This document shows, one piece after another, positions 49,683 through 61,623 of a stretch of DNA of 64,000 nucleotides (its first letter is position 1; each line of letters opens with the position of its first letter). The stretch is from Bostrychus sinensis (Eukaryota > Chordata > Actinopteri > Gobiiformes > Eleotridae), in NCBI GenBank assembly GCA_020698575.1, contig CM036244.1:11694534-11758533 (forward strand), in the 5' to 3' direction. The translations under genes and the position numbers were made by a program. The notes beneath the pieces were generated by a model that saw only the letters and a program-made list of their open reading frames with translations, was not told where the DNA came from and did no database searches.

Positions 49683-50924
49683 CTCAAGAGGCACTGACAT
49701 ATCTAATAAAATTGTTTTTGGGCATCCTTTCTTTCTACCTTAAAAATAACTCTAAAAGGGCTTTTCAGGGTTTGTAAAGAACATAGTTAGAATGCCTACT
49801 GTACACCTCTGACTATAAATACTAAAACTGACCAAAAATATCCAAAACTGATCAAAATAGCAGCTTTAACTGAACACTCACTGTATTTGGAGAACTGTAG
49901 CTCCACTATAGGCCATGCGCCACTAGAGGGCAGCATTGTGCTTTGGCCAGTGCTGTCGCTTTTTGTTACTGTTGTATTAAAGCACAGTCTGTTTATGATG
50001 CATGTTAAAAACAAAACACACAAGTCAGTCATCATTTGGTTCAGAAAAACAAAGTTGTTATTTAAGGCACACCTTCATCACATTTAAATACAATAAACAC
50101 AGAGTGACAACTGAAGGACGACAACCTCGATGAGATTCACAAATGGATGACGACTGAGTCTGTTTTAGACCGAAACGATAATTTAAATCCCAGTTTTTCC
50201 ATCCAGTTGACTTTACCTCTGTAAAATCTGATTTTTATCTCTTTAATAACTCTACACTATCAGATTACCTATCCTTACAGCTCATAGGAAACCTTTGGAA
50301 AATAGTTACAACAATAACAACAGCAACACAAAGGATTAGTCAAAACATTGTACCGATTTTAGAAAAGTGCCAACAGTATTCATAATTTAAATATTAAGTG
50401 ATATACAATGAGGAGTATTTTACAGACAAAAGGGTTGATAATATATAGTAGAAATCACTTTTTAAATGTGAAAAAGCTGTTCACTAGAGTAGGTCAGTGT
50501 TTGGAGAAAACCACAGTATGTGCCATATCTACGATGTAAGGCAATCTTGTACAAACTTGGTATCATATTATTTATAATATTGGCTCGTGTTAACTGTATA
50601 ACATTTTGTTTCCCTTTTTACTTCCTAAAAAAACACATTTAAATAAAAACTAAGGCAGAAATAAACAAAAATATACTTTAGACAATAATATATAAACAAG
50701 TAGAGTTACAGGTGCAAGCCAACAAACTACAATATTGTGTAAAATTGAAATAATTTCAGTAGTTCAATTCAAAAAGTTAAACATATACTATAGTACTATA
50801 ATTTATATATGTCCATTACACAGCATTTATTTTTTCTAATACAATAATTTCAAATTTCTCCTTTCTAACTGAGGTGATTATGTTAATTATGTAATATTAA
50901 TCAAGCCTGTGTACTCATTGTGCC

Positions 50925-51035
50925 AGTCCCAAGCCTGGATAAATGTAGATGGTTGCGCCAGGAAGGGCATCTGGCATAAAACATACACTAAATCAACATG
51001 CAAAGAACTACACACAAGAAGGGAGATGGAAAAGC
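50925..51035 (+). repeat. LINE 3' tail
   Basis: CCCAAGCCTGGATAAATG, CAGGAAGGGCATCTGGC, AAATCAACATGC and GGAGATGGAAAAGCCGAAA, in the order seen at the 3' end of RTE-like fish LINEs (recalled). Confidence 0.65.
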
Positions 51036-51099
51036 CGAAAAGATTTTTTTTTTTTTTGCCATAATCATCATCAATAATAATAATAATAATAATAAAAAC

Positions 51100-51242
51100 A
51101 ATTCAACACTCATTCAAACGTAAGCAAGGTGGTTGAGTTGTCTTGCCCAAGCACACAAAGGCAGTATGCAATGCAGCAGAGATCAAACCCCCAACCTTTG
51201 GATTAGTAGGCATATGTCTCTACCGACTGAGCTACTGCTGCA
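51100..51242 (-). mobile_element. tRNA-derived SINE, minus orientation
   Basis: GTAAGCAAGGTGGTTGAG, GTCTTGCCCAAGCACACAAA, GATCAAACCCCCAACC and CTACCGACTGAGCTACTGCT are the family body and reversed head. An AAT run precedes it. Confidence 0.75.
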
Positions 51243-52140
51243 ATCACAATTAAAATACATAAAATGCTTAGGCTATTTCATTATATGTGCACTAAATCTA
51301 GCCAATTTACATGTTTCTCTTTTTGAACTGAACTTCTAAAATACACAATATAGTAATCTGTTGGTGTGTGGCTGTATATTTGCACAAGACCATTGTTGCA
51401 AAAAGTTAATTATTTCCACAGATGTTAGAGAAGGGAATTAAGCAGGAAAAGAAACACATTTATCCAGTAGCACAGTGTAATTCTGAGTGCTCAAAGTAAA
51501 AGAAAGCTGTACATTTTTTGGGACACAAAGGAGGCTTTGAAGCAGACAACGAGGGACAAAAATGAATCTTAAGAGTTTATCTCTGTCCATAAAGCAATCC
51601 CTACAGGGACAAAACCACTCACAGCTTTAATATTTTTAGTTTGTGCACAAAGTAAAAATTGTGCACAGTAAATGCTACAGTTGATGTAGAAGCATGTGCA
51701 AAGCAAGGTTCAGTGCAGGACAAATAACATCTACCTTTTATACGTATATCTTTTCTATGTTTCCATAGTCATTTGGAGTTAAAGCAAAGGTATCACACTC
51801 TGTTTCAGCTATTTTGACTACTGCTACTGAGCATAGTTAGTTGAAAAGACTAGCGTGTTTTTCCTACTGATGCAATAGGTTTCTCCTTGTCACTATGCTA
51901 CTGTCTTTGCTCGCCTACTTAGCAGTCTATTGATGCTTTCTAGCAGCAGTTCCCTTTATAACCTATACAGAGCACAATGACTTCAAATAAAGTGGGAAAG
52001 TAAAATAATTTCAGTAAGTCAATTCAAAAGGTTATTTTGTGTTATATAGATTCAGTACACACTACATACAGAGCAAAATATTTTGACCATTTCATTGTGA
52101 TTAAAAAGTGATATTACGCGATATTCATACAAAATTTTTA

Positions 52141-52862
52141 TTTCAAGCAAAGCCGTGCTACTTTGCTCGTTTTTTGTTGTTTTTGTTGCATTTTTCTCTA
52201 CAGAGCTACTTCTACATTTTGGAGAGCGGCACTATGGTAAAAACTTTTGAGCCTGGTTGACTCTTGTGTGCCCTCGCTCAACTTTACTCTCTTATTTCCC
52301 TTCTTATATCTGTAAAATTACGTTTCACAGCAAGCTGGATTTTCACGAGCTTTCTGAGTTCACAAACTTGCTATAATCCATCTTGTCAGGCTCATGCTGA
52401 TTCATTTGGCAGCAAGCAACACCTTCAGTAATACTTGTTAACAACATGCTTGTTTAAAAACAAATGTTATGCTGCTATATTTTTTAGGTGCATAGCTGGC
52501 ACATCATTCAATCACCTCTAAATATATTTTAATGAATGTCCTTTACAAACGTTTTCAGCTGAGACATTTCAGATTAAAATAACTCTGTGCTAATGTTTTA
52601 TCATTCTGGCTTTTGCCAGGTTACATAAGTTTCATTTTGGCTTTGGCCATCGCTGGCTTGTTATGGCTAACCTGACGTGTTGCTTTCTCACAAATTTTGA
52701 GACTTCAGGGAAACCAGGATGGTGCTCCCATTCTTACAAGGCTGTTTTTTCCCCAAGACACTCCAGGGGAGGTGCAGGGGCTTTTTTCACCCTGCAACAA
52801 CTCATTTAGGCCTCAAACTGACTCTGAAGCTGTTTCACTGAGGTAAAACAATTGCATTTTTC
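52141..52862 (+). mobile_element. TTAA-ended family C element, interrupted
   Basis: The left part (to about 52320) and the right part (from about 52600) match family C. The middle, roughly 280 bp, does not and is either a later insertion or divergence. Confidence 0.65.
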
Positions 52863-53502
52863 CTCTTTTTTAGCTGTAGGACATAAACATAAAAATAAAT
52901 ACATATTTCACTCTATGTGTACTGAATCTATATAATATATGCATTTCGCATGAATTACTCACTTTTCCACAGTATTCTAATAAAGTGATGTGCGCTTGTA
53001 CCATGCTACTGTTTGTGCCACAGCTAAACCCTCTATAGCAGTCTATGGTTAAGCAGCATGGTTTCAATTCCCTTTTGAACCTGATTCACTATTTTAATTA
53101 TTTAGCTCTATGTAGCATGTATCCAACAATGAAAATGCATTCATTTAAGTGGCTTTTTTGCTGCACGTGTGCTGCCATTCTAGGTTGTTACTTCCTTATA
53201 TTGAGTTTTTAAATGGTCTTTCTCCATTGGCTTTACAAGTCTGGTTTAGTCCTTCATTTTGACATTAGAAGCACCAGCGCAATGTAGGGAAGGCTGAAAT
53301 GTGTGTGTCCATTCTTCTGGTTATAGCAGGGGTCCATATTTTGGGATATTAGGTGACGCACAGTGCAGTCCAGTGGTTTCTTTGTATGTGTGAGGTTGGA
53401 GCGCAGGAACATCGTGGACCAGACGGCGGAGCTTGTGCTGTTAAAGCGGGAGGAGGAGTTTTGGAGCAGGTCTGTGGGCGGGCGGAGTTACTAACAAAAC
53501 AT

Positions 53503-53620
53503 CTATCCTGATAAGTAAGAGGCCGGCTCGACGTTGTTGTTCTGTCCGTCCTCTATGGCCTTGTTCTTCTCAGTGATGGACAAATCAGACGACTCGGAGT
53601 CAAGAGTGGCCTTCTTTGAT
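53503..53620 (-). CDS. stk32a: stk32a last coding exon
   Basis: Read on the - strand, a TTCCTCCACAG acceptor precedes 118 bp that complete a Lys codon. It then encodes SKKATLDSESSDLSITEKNK and AIEDGQNNNVEPASYLSG before TAG. The EDGQNNN motif matches the C-terminus I recall for mammalian STK32A (YANK1, a Ser/Thr kinase); the fish protein continues nine residues further. The tail is low-complexity and acidic, and its function is unknown. Convergence on dpysl3 supports the identification. Confidence 0.8.
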
Positions 53621-53828
53621 CTGTGGAGGAACAGACACGTATGTTAGTATTGTATTATCAGAAAGTAATTTTAATCTAAATAATGATGTGTAATCTAAAA
53701 ACTATGAAGGCCAGTTTCTCTTGACATGGATCCAAAGTCATGTGGCACTTTGAGATTTGTTATTTTTTCCTAATGCACTGTAATATTTGTAACTACTGTA
53801 AAGCAAATGTGAAATAATGAATAAAGAA

Positions 53829-53985
53829 ATGCTCAGATGATAGAGCCTTCCTTCGGCGTCGTCAGTTCGAGTCTGGACTATGACGCTTTGCCGAATGTCT
53901 CTCCCTGCTTTCTCCCCCATGATTTCCCGTCACTACTAGACTGTATACTGTCTAATAAAGCCTAAAAATTGCCAAAAAATCTTCC
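53829..53985 (+). mobile_element. tRNA-derived SINE (second family) in stk32a intron
   Basis: ATGCTCAGATGATAGAGCC and GTCAGTTCGAGTCTGG form the A and B boxes. CGAATGTCTCTCCCTGCTTT, ATGATTTCCCGTCACTAC and ACTGTCTAATAAAGCC form the body. It matches the element at 5540 inverted. Confidence 0.75.
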
Positions 53986-54495
53986 TCTAGCTGTAGGACA
54001 TCATAAAAACAACAACAAAGCAATTTCTACGCAACCCATTGGTATGATTGAGGGTATATATTAAAAATCAGAATAACTGGAGACAGCGTACACACAGGGC
54101 TATTACCCAATAACTCATTTTTGTCCTGGTTACAAAAACCAGTATCACTTTGAAATATCATGGGCTGGCATTTGGGAAAAAAACATTTGTGATGTACTGT
54201 GTGTTGTGTTCACCTGACAAGTGCATGTGACCTAATAATATAAATTAATTCATGCAGAGAATGACATTTTTAGTTCATTTATCCTAAAAGACGTTTCACT
54301 GTGTATCACTTTTGTCAAACCAAACTACTGTTAGAGAGACTTTATATTAAAAAAATAAATCAGCTCCACCAACCCAACAAACTGTAGCCTTTAACACAGC
54401 TTAAAGATTTCGACAAGCCTCTCTTTTGTTCACGTATTTCACTAAAAGTTACTGAAGATGTCCTTTAAGGAGGACAGTGAGTGCTGATGTCTTAC

Positions 54496-54560
54496 TTTTC
54501 TCTGTTGAAGATGATGAAGTCTCGCTGGACGTTATCCAAACGCTGCTGCAGTTGTCCGTT
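54496..54560 (-). CDS. stk32a: stk32a penultimate coding exon
   Basis: 65 bp on the - strand between a TTTTCTCCAG acceptor and a GTAAGA donor. It encodes NGQLQQRLDNVQRDF, then IIFNRE plus two bases of Lys. VQ-(K/R)-(E/D)-FIIFNREK is a signature of the region C-terminal to the STK32 kinase domain (recalled). The kinase domain lies upstream, beyond 64000 or in exons I could not recognise. Confidence 0.82.
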
Positions 54561-54691
54561 CTGGAGAAAACACAAAACAACAACGGTTACTTAAGACTTT
54601 TTTTAACTTTTTTTTTCTCACTTATTTCCATTAGGTGTCCACATCCATGACTCGTGCTGTTAAAATGATAAAACCAGAGTTAAATTTAAAT

Positions 54692-55030
54692 TAGCTCCAG
54701 GTTTTGTGCTGTGAAATTTAAGACCTTTTTAAGACTTTTTAATGCCTTTTAGAGTGAGACTTAATGCCAGCACTGTCAACAATTAATTTAACACTAAGGA
54801 ATTATCTGTACTGCTCTCCTCTGAAACTCAAGGGTTTTATTTAAAAGTCAAATATAGATAAAATTACTCATAAAATTAAACTGAATCATAAAAATATTAA
54901 TAAGGTTTTTTCAAAAAGTATATTGTAGACACTGTTATTGTGGTAATAGTACTTTTTGGTATTTTTATTATTTATTTATTTTTTATTTATATTATCATAA
55001 AACAACTTGACCTTGGGGCTGCCCTGTAAA
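54692..55030 (+). repeat. Dispersed repeat, second copy of the 6292 family
   Basis: AGCTCCAGGTTTTGTGCTG then AATTTAAGACCTTTTTAAG match 6292 onward, with GACCTTGGGGCTGCC at the right end. It has internal deletions compared with the first copy. Confidence 0.7.
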
Positions 55031-55083
55031 CACTGAGATGGGTGTGGTTTACGCACTGTATATGTGGGCATTTGTGGAATATT

Positions 55084-55390
55084 TGGTTCAGTTCAATTCA
55101 GTTTTATTTGTATAGCCCAGTATCACAACAAAAGTCACCTCAAATGGCTTCACAAACAGTTAATTAAACATAAACACACAATCAGACTTAACACACAATC
55201 AACACAAACAATAACTACACTAAACAGACCCAGGACACTCATGTCCTTAGACCTTCCTTTTCGGTAAGGAAAAACTCCTAAAAAAACCCATCTGTGGGAA
55301 AAAAAGAAGAAACCTTATGGCGCCCATATTGAAAGAGAGATCCTCTCCCAGGACGGACAGGAAATGCGTCTAGGACTGTTAGTCCATTAG
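55084..55390 (+). repeat. SINE-like repeat (TTCAGTTTTATTTGTATAG type)
   Basis: AGTTCAATTCAGTTTTATTT, CACCTCAAATGGCTTCAC and TCTCTCCCAGGACGGACAGG mark a common teleost repeat (recalled). A shorter relative is at 25203-25345. Confidence 0.65.
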
Positions 55391-56356
55391 CTCATCTGTA
55401 GGATCATAGATCAGCTCTGGAAGGATTCATCCAGACGGGAGTGGGGTGAGGTAGGTTGTCATATAGTAAGTCATATTTTAAAATATTGAAAAATAACCAC
55501 ACTTTGTTAGATAACATGCCAGGTAACACCCACAATTTCACATCGTACAAAGCCTAATTCATTAAAAATTCTGTAATAATCATTGGCTTTCTCTTTGCTT
55601 TTCTTTACTGTAGAGATAGATTTAGTCATTGCTTAACCACTTTGCACTGTGCAGCAGCTTTTGGACATAACATACAGCAAATTTCATGCCATTCACCTCA
55701 CTTTTAGATGCCCACATGTCAAATAATGTCTCGAAAATGGACTGATAAATGGTATAGGATGCAATATATTTTTCTAATCTATAGATGACAAAAAAGTCTG
55801 CTGAAACTGTCTAAAATTAATTATATTTCTTTGCTATGCCAGAGTAAAAAACAAAAAGACAGGTGCTTCCTTGTCCTCCCAGGAGAGACATTAAACAAAT
55901 ATGTGTGTATATATATCATCACCATGACATTGTATTGCGTCACATGTGTTTTGCCTTCGAGTCTTCTTCTTCCAAGTCAGGTCAGGGAAGTGCTGCATTT
56001 CAGGGCAGACACCACGCTGCTACCCCGCAACCTTAATGTCAGAATTGTCCCATTAAAGCAGCGGGTTTGGCTTCAGGGGGCATCTTCTGGAGCTAAGTGC
56101 AGACTCCTGTCCCAGAGCTGTCAGTCACACCGCGGGACGGGGCTCAGGGCAGGTGCAGGAACAGCAGGGGGGAGGCTGCTACTGGCTCAACACGGGCCAA
56201 GAGCTCAAATAGGGCCCAGGGATATATTAGAGGAAAATATAAAGAGTGTGGTGAAGGGAAGACTTTGTGTGGCTTTGAAAAATGCCAATCCAAAGAAGTT
56301 AGGACACCGTGTAAAATGTAAATCTTATAAAACCAAACACTACTGACGTTACAACA

Positions 56357-56666
56357 TTAAAGTTCCCATATTATGCTTTTTTTCAGCCTTTCTGAAATAG
56401 TTTTGGACACTTTTGCATTTCACATTTTATAACTTAAAATAATGTATATGTGTGGAAAAAGGCTTCTTCACATTTAATTTGCAGAATTAGGTGTCTGTCG
56501 CCCCCTGCTGGCAACAGTGGAGAATGTTCAAAGCACAACATGGCTATTTAGCACAGCTATAAGCAACATGACACCATCAGATAGATAAATGAGCTGACTG
56601 CTTCATGTTGACACTAATTTAAGTGCTGAAATTGTCAGAACAAGTCCGCTGACGGTGTCTATGTAG
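56357..56666 (+). mobile_element. TTAA-ended family B, 3'-truncated
   Basis: It begins TTAAAGTTCCCATATTATGC and keeps TGTCTGTCGCCCCCTGCTGG, then follows the family through AGATAGATAAATGAGCTGAC. The right inverted end is missing. Confidence 0.75.
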
Positions 56667-56900
56667 AGTGGTGAGACTCTCATTAATCAGCTTTAATCAA
56701 ACATTACTGAAAGTGGTGTTGTTGTTTACTACTACAGTGTTCTCGAAGTACAAAGTCGGGGACAGATGTTTACAGTCGTGTCACATCGTCAGCTCTGGAC
56801 TCTGCCAACTTTGTGTCATCGTGGCACTAAGCAGCACTTCTCCACTCGCACAGAGACTGGAGGGGAAACTTAAGGTGAGCTAATGGTGATAATAACAGCA

Positions 56901-58075
56901 GAGATGGAAACAGTACTCCAACTCTGTGCTCAAGTAAAAGTACTGTTACTGCAAAATATTGTTACTCAAGCAGAAGTAAACGTACTAAACAAAATAAAAA
57001 TAAAAAAGTATTCAGTGTAAAATTGACTTAAGAAGAAAGTGTTTACTGCTACTATCACAACTAGTATTGTGTCTAGTACTACTAATACTACTGTGACTAC
57101 TACAACTGCTATTTACAGTATACTACTTTTATTACTACTAGCACTACTTCAAGACTTGCTACTACTAGTAGTATTGCTACTGCAACTACTACAATACAAT
57201 AATCTTACTACTATTACTACTACTGCAACTGCTACTAATACTACCACTACTACTCCTACTACTAATAGTACCACAACCACTGCTGCTATCACTGTTACTG
57301 CTCACTTTGCCACTGAGGTCAATAATTTTACCTATTTACAGGTCTTTCCTCAAGTAAAAGTAAAAGTATGTTGTACCTACTTAGAAAGTACATCTTATTG
57401 CAGTTTAGGGGTGCGCAATATATCTTGTGAACAATAATATCCAAATTGTCTTAACAATTTGAAAAATCCCATTATTGAGTGTTCACGTAGCAGCGTCATT
57501 TAGCCTCATGTTTTGAGCAGAACTCTTACATTTACCTCAGATGTGCTGTGGACATTTCCCTCCAGAGCACACAGGACAGACCTGAGTGTGTTTATTTACT
57601 CAAACACTTGAGCTGCCGCTAACCCACATTCATACACACGTATGAAAGTGAACCAAAAACGTGAATGTGCATCCTCATGTTGTAAAAGACAGACTTTACA
57701 GTGCTGTCAGAGCTACGTGCGCTTTTGTTTTTGTCCAAAACTTCATTGCAAAGCTTAAATAAGTCTCAGTGTCTGTCTCTCGACGCCGTGCACGCGCCAC
57801 TGACTGATTACTTCATCCAAACAAACCTAAACCAGACTCATGTGACTGTGTGGAGTGGACCAGTATTATAAAAAAAGGGTAACAAGTTCCTCTTGTGCTG
57901 ACTTTGACAGAACTATTACTACAATACTAAGACAATACATTTATGGCATTACATTTGTTGTATCGAGATAATCCAAAAACATATCAAGATATTTATTTTT
58001 GTCAATATCGCCCATCCCTACTTGTACTCAAGTAAAATAAATGGACAAAAGTAGTTAGTTACTTTCTACCTCTAG
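56901..58075. repeat. ACTCAAGTAAAAGTA element split by a MITE
   Basis: The left part 56901-57406 has an imperfect TAC/CTA array (57045-57300) and CCTCAAGTAAAAGTAAAAG. The right part 58020-58075 resumes with TTGTACTCAAGTAAAATAAA. The gap is filled by the element at 57407-58019. Confidence 0.72.
57407..58019. mobile_element. Nested hAT-like MITE, TAGGGGTGCGCAATAT type
   Basis: Left TTTAGGGGTGCGCAATATAT and right TCAATATCGCCCATCCCTA are imperfect inverted ends. It interrupts an older repeat. Confidence 0.72.
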
Positions 58076-58879
58076 ACAACAGTATTTATATCTATAATCT
58101 GAACATTTAGAGACAAGATGTGACTCACCATGTCATGTTTTATTTACCCAGAATCCCTGAAACCCTTTGCTGTCTAGACCTTATTATAACCTCTTTGTCT
58201 CTCATACACATTACCACAGACTGCTACATTTTATTAAACTCACTCTCTCTACACAGTATCTCTTCCCCTTTTCCTGGTCCCTATCTTCATCGGCTGATAA
58301 ATTGTTCCCCGAGAGGCAGTGCAATCTTTTCTGGCCCATTCACACTTTCACCACGAGTTTAATGGTGCATAAACTGTTTACGCCGTCATTTACACAAATC
58401 AGATCGTCGCTACTATCTCAAATTGGAGACATTGCTTTCTATAGAGCCTGCGCCGAGAGCCGACAGTCACAGATAATGCATCGGGCAACAGACGCTTGTT
58501 TCTCCCCCTATACGTCTCTTTCTATCTGCCGTCTTCATTATTTGATGCTTTTAAAGAAGTCAATCCAGAAACTAATTGCTCCGACCGCAAGATTAAACTT
58601 TCCATTTAATAAGACATACCAGCTGGGAGTGCCCTGCTGGACAGGAGCCCATCAGGGACATTTCTCAGTGTCCTTGAATAGGCTTATGTCTGAAGTTGGG
58701 ACAGTTAAGATTATGTATTTTGTCACGGGATGGGTGTCTATGGGGTTTAAACTTGGATTAAATGACAGCAGCCCAGTTAAGATTAATATAGTTACTTGCT
58801 TGTTATGCTTTTGGATGAGCCATATAATAATAAAGAAATTATACACCAAACTAGAACCCAGAGCCACATTTGCTATAGA

Positions 58880-59195
58880 CACGAGGTTCTCAAACTGTGG
58901 TACGCAGGTTAAAGTTAGTGCTGTTTAAGTTGGGTTTTATTCCTGTTTTAGTCCTGATTTAATCTTGGATTAGCCCTAGTTTAGACCTGGTTTAGTCCTG
59001 GTCTGGAACCGTATTGGTCCTGCATTAGCCCTGGTTTTGACATAGATCTACCTGGTTTAGTCCTGGATTAGTACCGGTTAGACCTTGTTAAGTCCTGTGT
59101 TAGTCCCAGGTTTTTCCTGTTTTTACACTGGTTTTGTCCTGGTTCTGGCAAATTTTAGATGGTACTTGGAAAACTAAATACTGTGAAAAGTAAAA
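58880..59195 (+). mobile_element. Minisatellite-bearing MITE, copy 5
   Basis: Begins GAGGTTCTCAAACTGTGG, then an array of TTTAGTCCTGG-like units to about 59150, ending with GATGGTACTTGGAAAAC. Confidence 0.72.
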
Positions 59196-59306
59196 AAAAT
59201 GACTGCTATAGACAAATACAAATAACTTAAGCTAGTCACTGACAATATGTCTGAGTAATCCTGAATGCTGACGCCATTCCCTTTGAAAGAGTTAGAAACT
59301 AGAGCC

Positions 59307-60440
59307 CGACCGATATGGATTTTTTTTTTTTTTTGAGGCTGATGCCGATATTAAGAAAAAAAAACGATATGCGATACATCGGCTGATACATTATACATTA
59401 GGAAAAAGTATTTTAAAGCATTTTTCTTTCTGCTCTTGTTTACATGAATATGGTGTGTACACCCCAGGCCACTTTATTAGACAAAAGTTGTGTTTAAAAT
59501 GTAGAAAGCTGGTTATTGTACTTTATGCTGATTGTTATGTAGGATGTAGTGGGTATTGGTGTGGGGAGTATTATATATTTTATGTATTATATATATTTAT
59601 TTTATTTAGCTTCAATTTGTTTAACTTAAATTTAATTTAAACTTGCTGGTTAAGTAGAGCATGAGGAGAACAACAAAATGCATTTTTAAATTTTGTTTTA
59701 TGAGGTTTTATGGCAAAGAAATTAGTAAAATATTTTTATTGCCGTTTTAAGCTTTTCAGGCCACGAGAAGGTGATTTGGGGCGTTTCCTATGAACTGCAG
59801 CAGAAAAACAAAACTGCTGGGAAATGGCACCAGCGCCCTCTGCTGGACAAATAGCAGAAAGCCATCATTTGCAAGTAAACAGGTCTTATTCCAGCACACA
59901 GTAAAAATAGAAATGTTTATATCTGCGATATCAGCCAGATTTTGTTGCCTGGAAATTCCAGACTCACCGCTGAACCAACGGATGAGTCTGGTTGCCTTAC
60001 AATCAATTCGATTTCTAGGGCGGAGCAGACAGCGGCGTTAGCCAATCAGAAAATGGCGGACGTGACGTTAACAAAGCGATAAGAAAGTAAGAAAGTAAAC
60101 AAACAGAGTAGTGAAGCCACGAGGGAGGAACGAGGAAGTTATTTCAACATTACCGTACCATACCGCTGAATGAAACAAACTCTCGGCTCCTCGGTGCGGC
60201 ATCTTTATTGTTGTCGGCGAGGAGACGCGTACGAGTGACGCTGCTCGCGAAGAACACGTGACTTAAATAAACCAATCAAAATGCACGGTACGCTTGGGAT
60301 TTGAGTAAACCACTGCGGACGGCGTGGTGACCAGACTGATATTTCTCTGTAAAATAACGCAGAGACATATCAGTCTGGATTTTCCAGGCAACAGATTTTG
60401 GCCGATAACCTATAATTTTCTAATGGGCCATTAGCTTTGC
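59307..60440. mobile_element. Outer MITE, GAGCCCGACCGATATGG type
   Basis: AGAGCCCGACCGATATGGAT at the left, and TATCTGCGATATCAGCC then TTTTGGCCGATAACC at the right, belong to one element. It is split by the insertion at 59944-60392. Confidence 0.7.
59944..60392. mobile_element. Inner MITE with 7-bp target duplication
   Basis: 449 bp from GTTGCCTGGAAATTCCAGAC to TCTGGATTTTCCAGGCAAC, inverted ends. AGATTTT stands at 59937-59943 and again at 60393-60399. The interior is GC-richer, with CCAATCAGAAAATGGCGGAC. Confidence 0.85.
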
Positions 60441-60489
60441 TTCACAGCTCTACGTAGACACGTGAAACCAGGAAGTGCTCCTGCGAGTT

Positions 60490-60786
60490 TCTAAAGCCCA
60501 TACACTGTCACCAGACTCATTCTGATAATTTCAGGGCTTAAATTGCTGTCACTATGAAGCAGTCAGCTCATTTCTCTATCTGTTAGCATCATGTTGCCCT
60601 GCCCAGTATGCACTGTTGCCAGCAGGGGGCATTAGACCCCTTATCCAGGCATTCTCTGCAAAGTCAAAGTAACAGTTCCACAAAAGAAGACTTTTCCAAA
60701 TCTACATTATTTTAAGTTACAAAAGCGTGAAATACTAATGCAAAGTTCTCCAAAACAATTTCAAAAAGCCTGAAAAAAGCTCTTAA
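60490..60786 (-). mobile_element. TTAA-ended family B, inverted fragment
   Basis: It carries CACTGTCACCAGACTCATTC, TTTTAAGTTACAAAAGCGTG and TGAAAAAAGCTCTTAAG in inverted family order. Confidence 0.72.
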
Positions 60787-61623
60787 GTTAAAAAATCATA
60801 AAGGGGGAAGTGACATATAGCAGAAAAAGGAAAGGGAAACAGAAAAGGTTTTAAAGCAATCAACATATCTTTCTCCAGCTGTTTATAGATTGAACGCCAT
60901 GTGTATACAATGCTTTATAATGTATTGACAATACAATTGACTGAATGACTTCCTAAAATAGAAAACCAATTTAATTTAATCTGTATTGCAAGATTGTAAA
61001 GGGTAGCTTTAGTAAAACACTTAAGATGAAGAGAGCTGTATGCAGAAAAGACGAGTGTGTAGACATCAGAGTGGTAATATCTAATGTTAGAACAGAGAGT
61101 GAGCTTGAGTGAAGAAGCACAGACAGAGAAGTTATGTAAAGAGAATAGAGAGCAGTCTGAAGGGAGAGCAGTCATTAGGCAGCTGGCTTTCTTCATTCAA
61201 TATTGATCGGCCGTGTTTCACCACTGCTGTACGTCTGCCCCATACAAACAGAATATACACAAGGACTCGGTGTTTTTATAGTGGCCCTTGTCGTACAGGC
61301 ATCAATCACAAGTGCTCCCCGCAGGCGCTCAGTAAATGGATAGATGGTAAAGAAATGAAGAGACAATGCAAACGTGGTCAAAGGGTTCAACTTGAGTGAC
61401 AGAGAAAACAGATTGAGTTTTAGATGAAAAATAGAACTTTAAGGCTAAGAGGAAAATCCAGCTTGTGGGAGGAAAATGTGTAGTGCAATAAATACAGCAT
61501 GTTTAATATTTTAATCACAAAATCAGTTTCTTTAGGCTCACCTTGAATCTTCTAGTAGTGGTTAGCATACTGTGTTTTGTATGGCATAGGTTTTTACACC
61601 TGATGCCCTGCCACACACTCAGT

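Larger units (their letters stand above)
48490..53502. other. dpysl3 - stk32a intergenic region
   Basis: About 5 kb between two convergent genes, which must include the stk32a 3' UTR at its right end. Repeats are family B (48841-49266), an ACTCAAGTAAAAGTA element (49325-49682), a LINE tail (50925-51035), a SINE (51100-51242) and family C (52141-52862). No confident poly(A) signal for stk32a was assigned. Confidence 0.7.

Noticed and set aside
55831..56346. 171-codon open frame on the + strand
   Set aside because: It mixes unique DNA with a known repeat edge near 56283 (AAGAAGTTAGGACACCGTG) and has no recognisable motif.
58167..58928. 253-codon open frame on the + strand as a gene
   Set aside because: No known domain, no splice context, atypical composition, and its 3' end lies inside a minisatellite MITE. 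Kept only as a possible conserved non-coding block.
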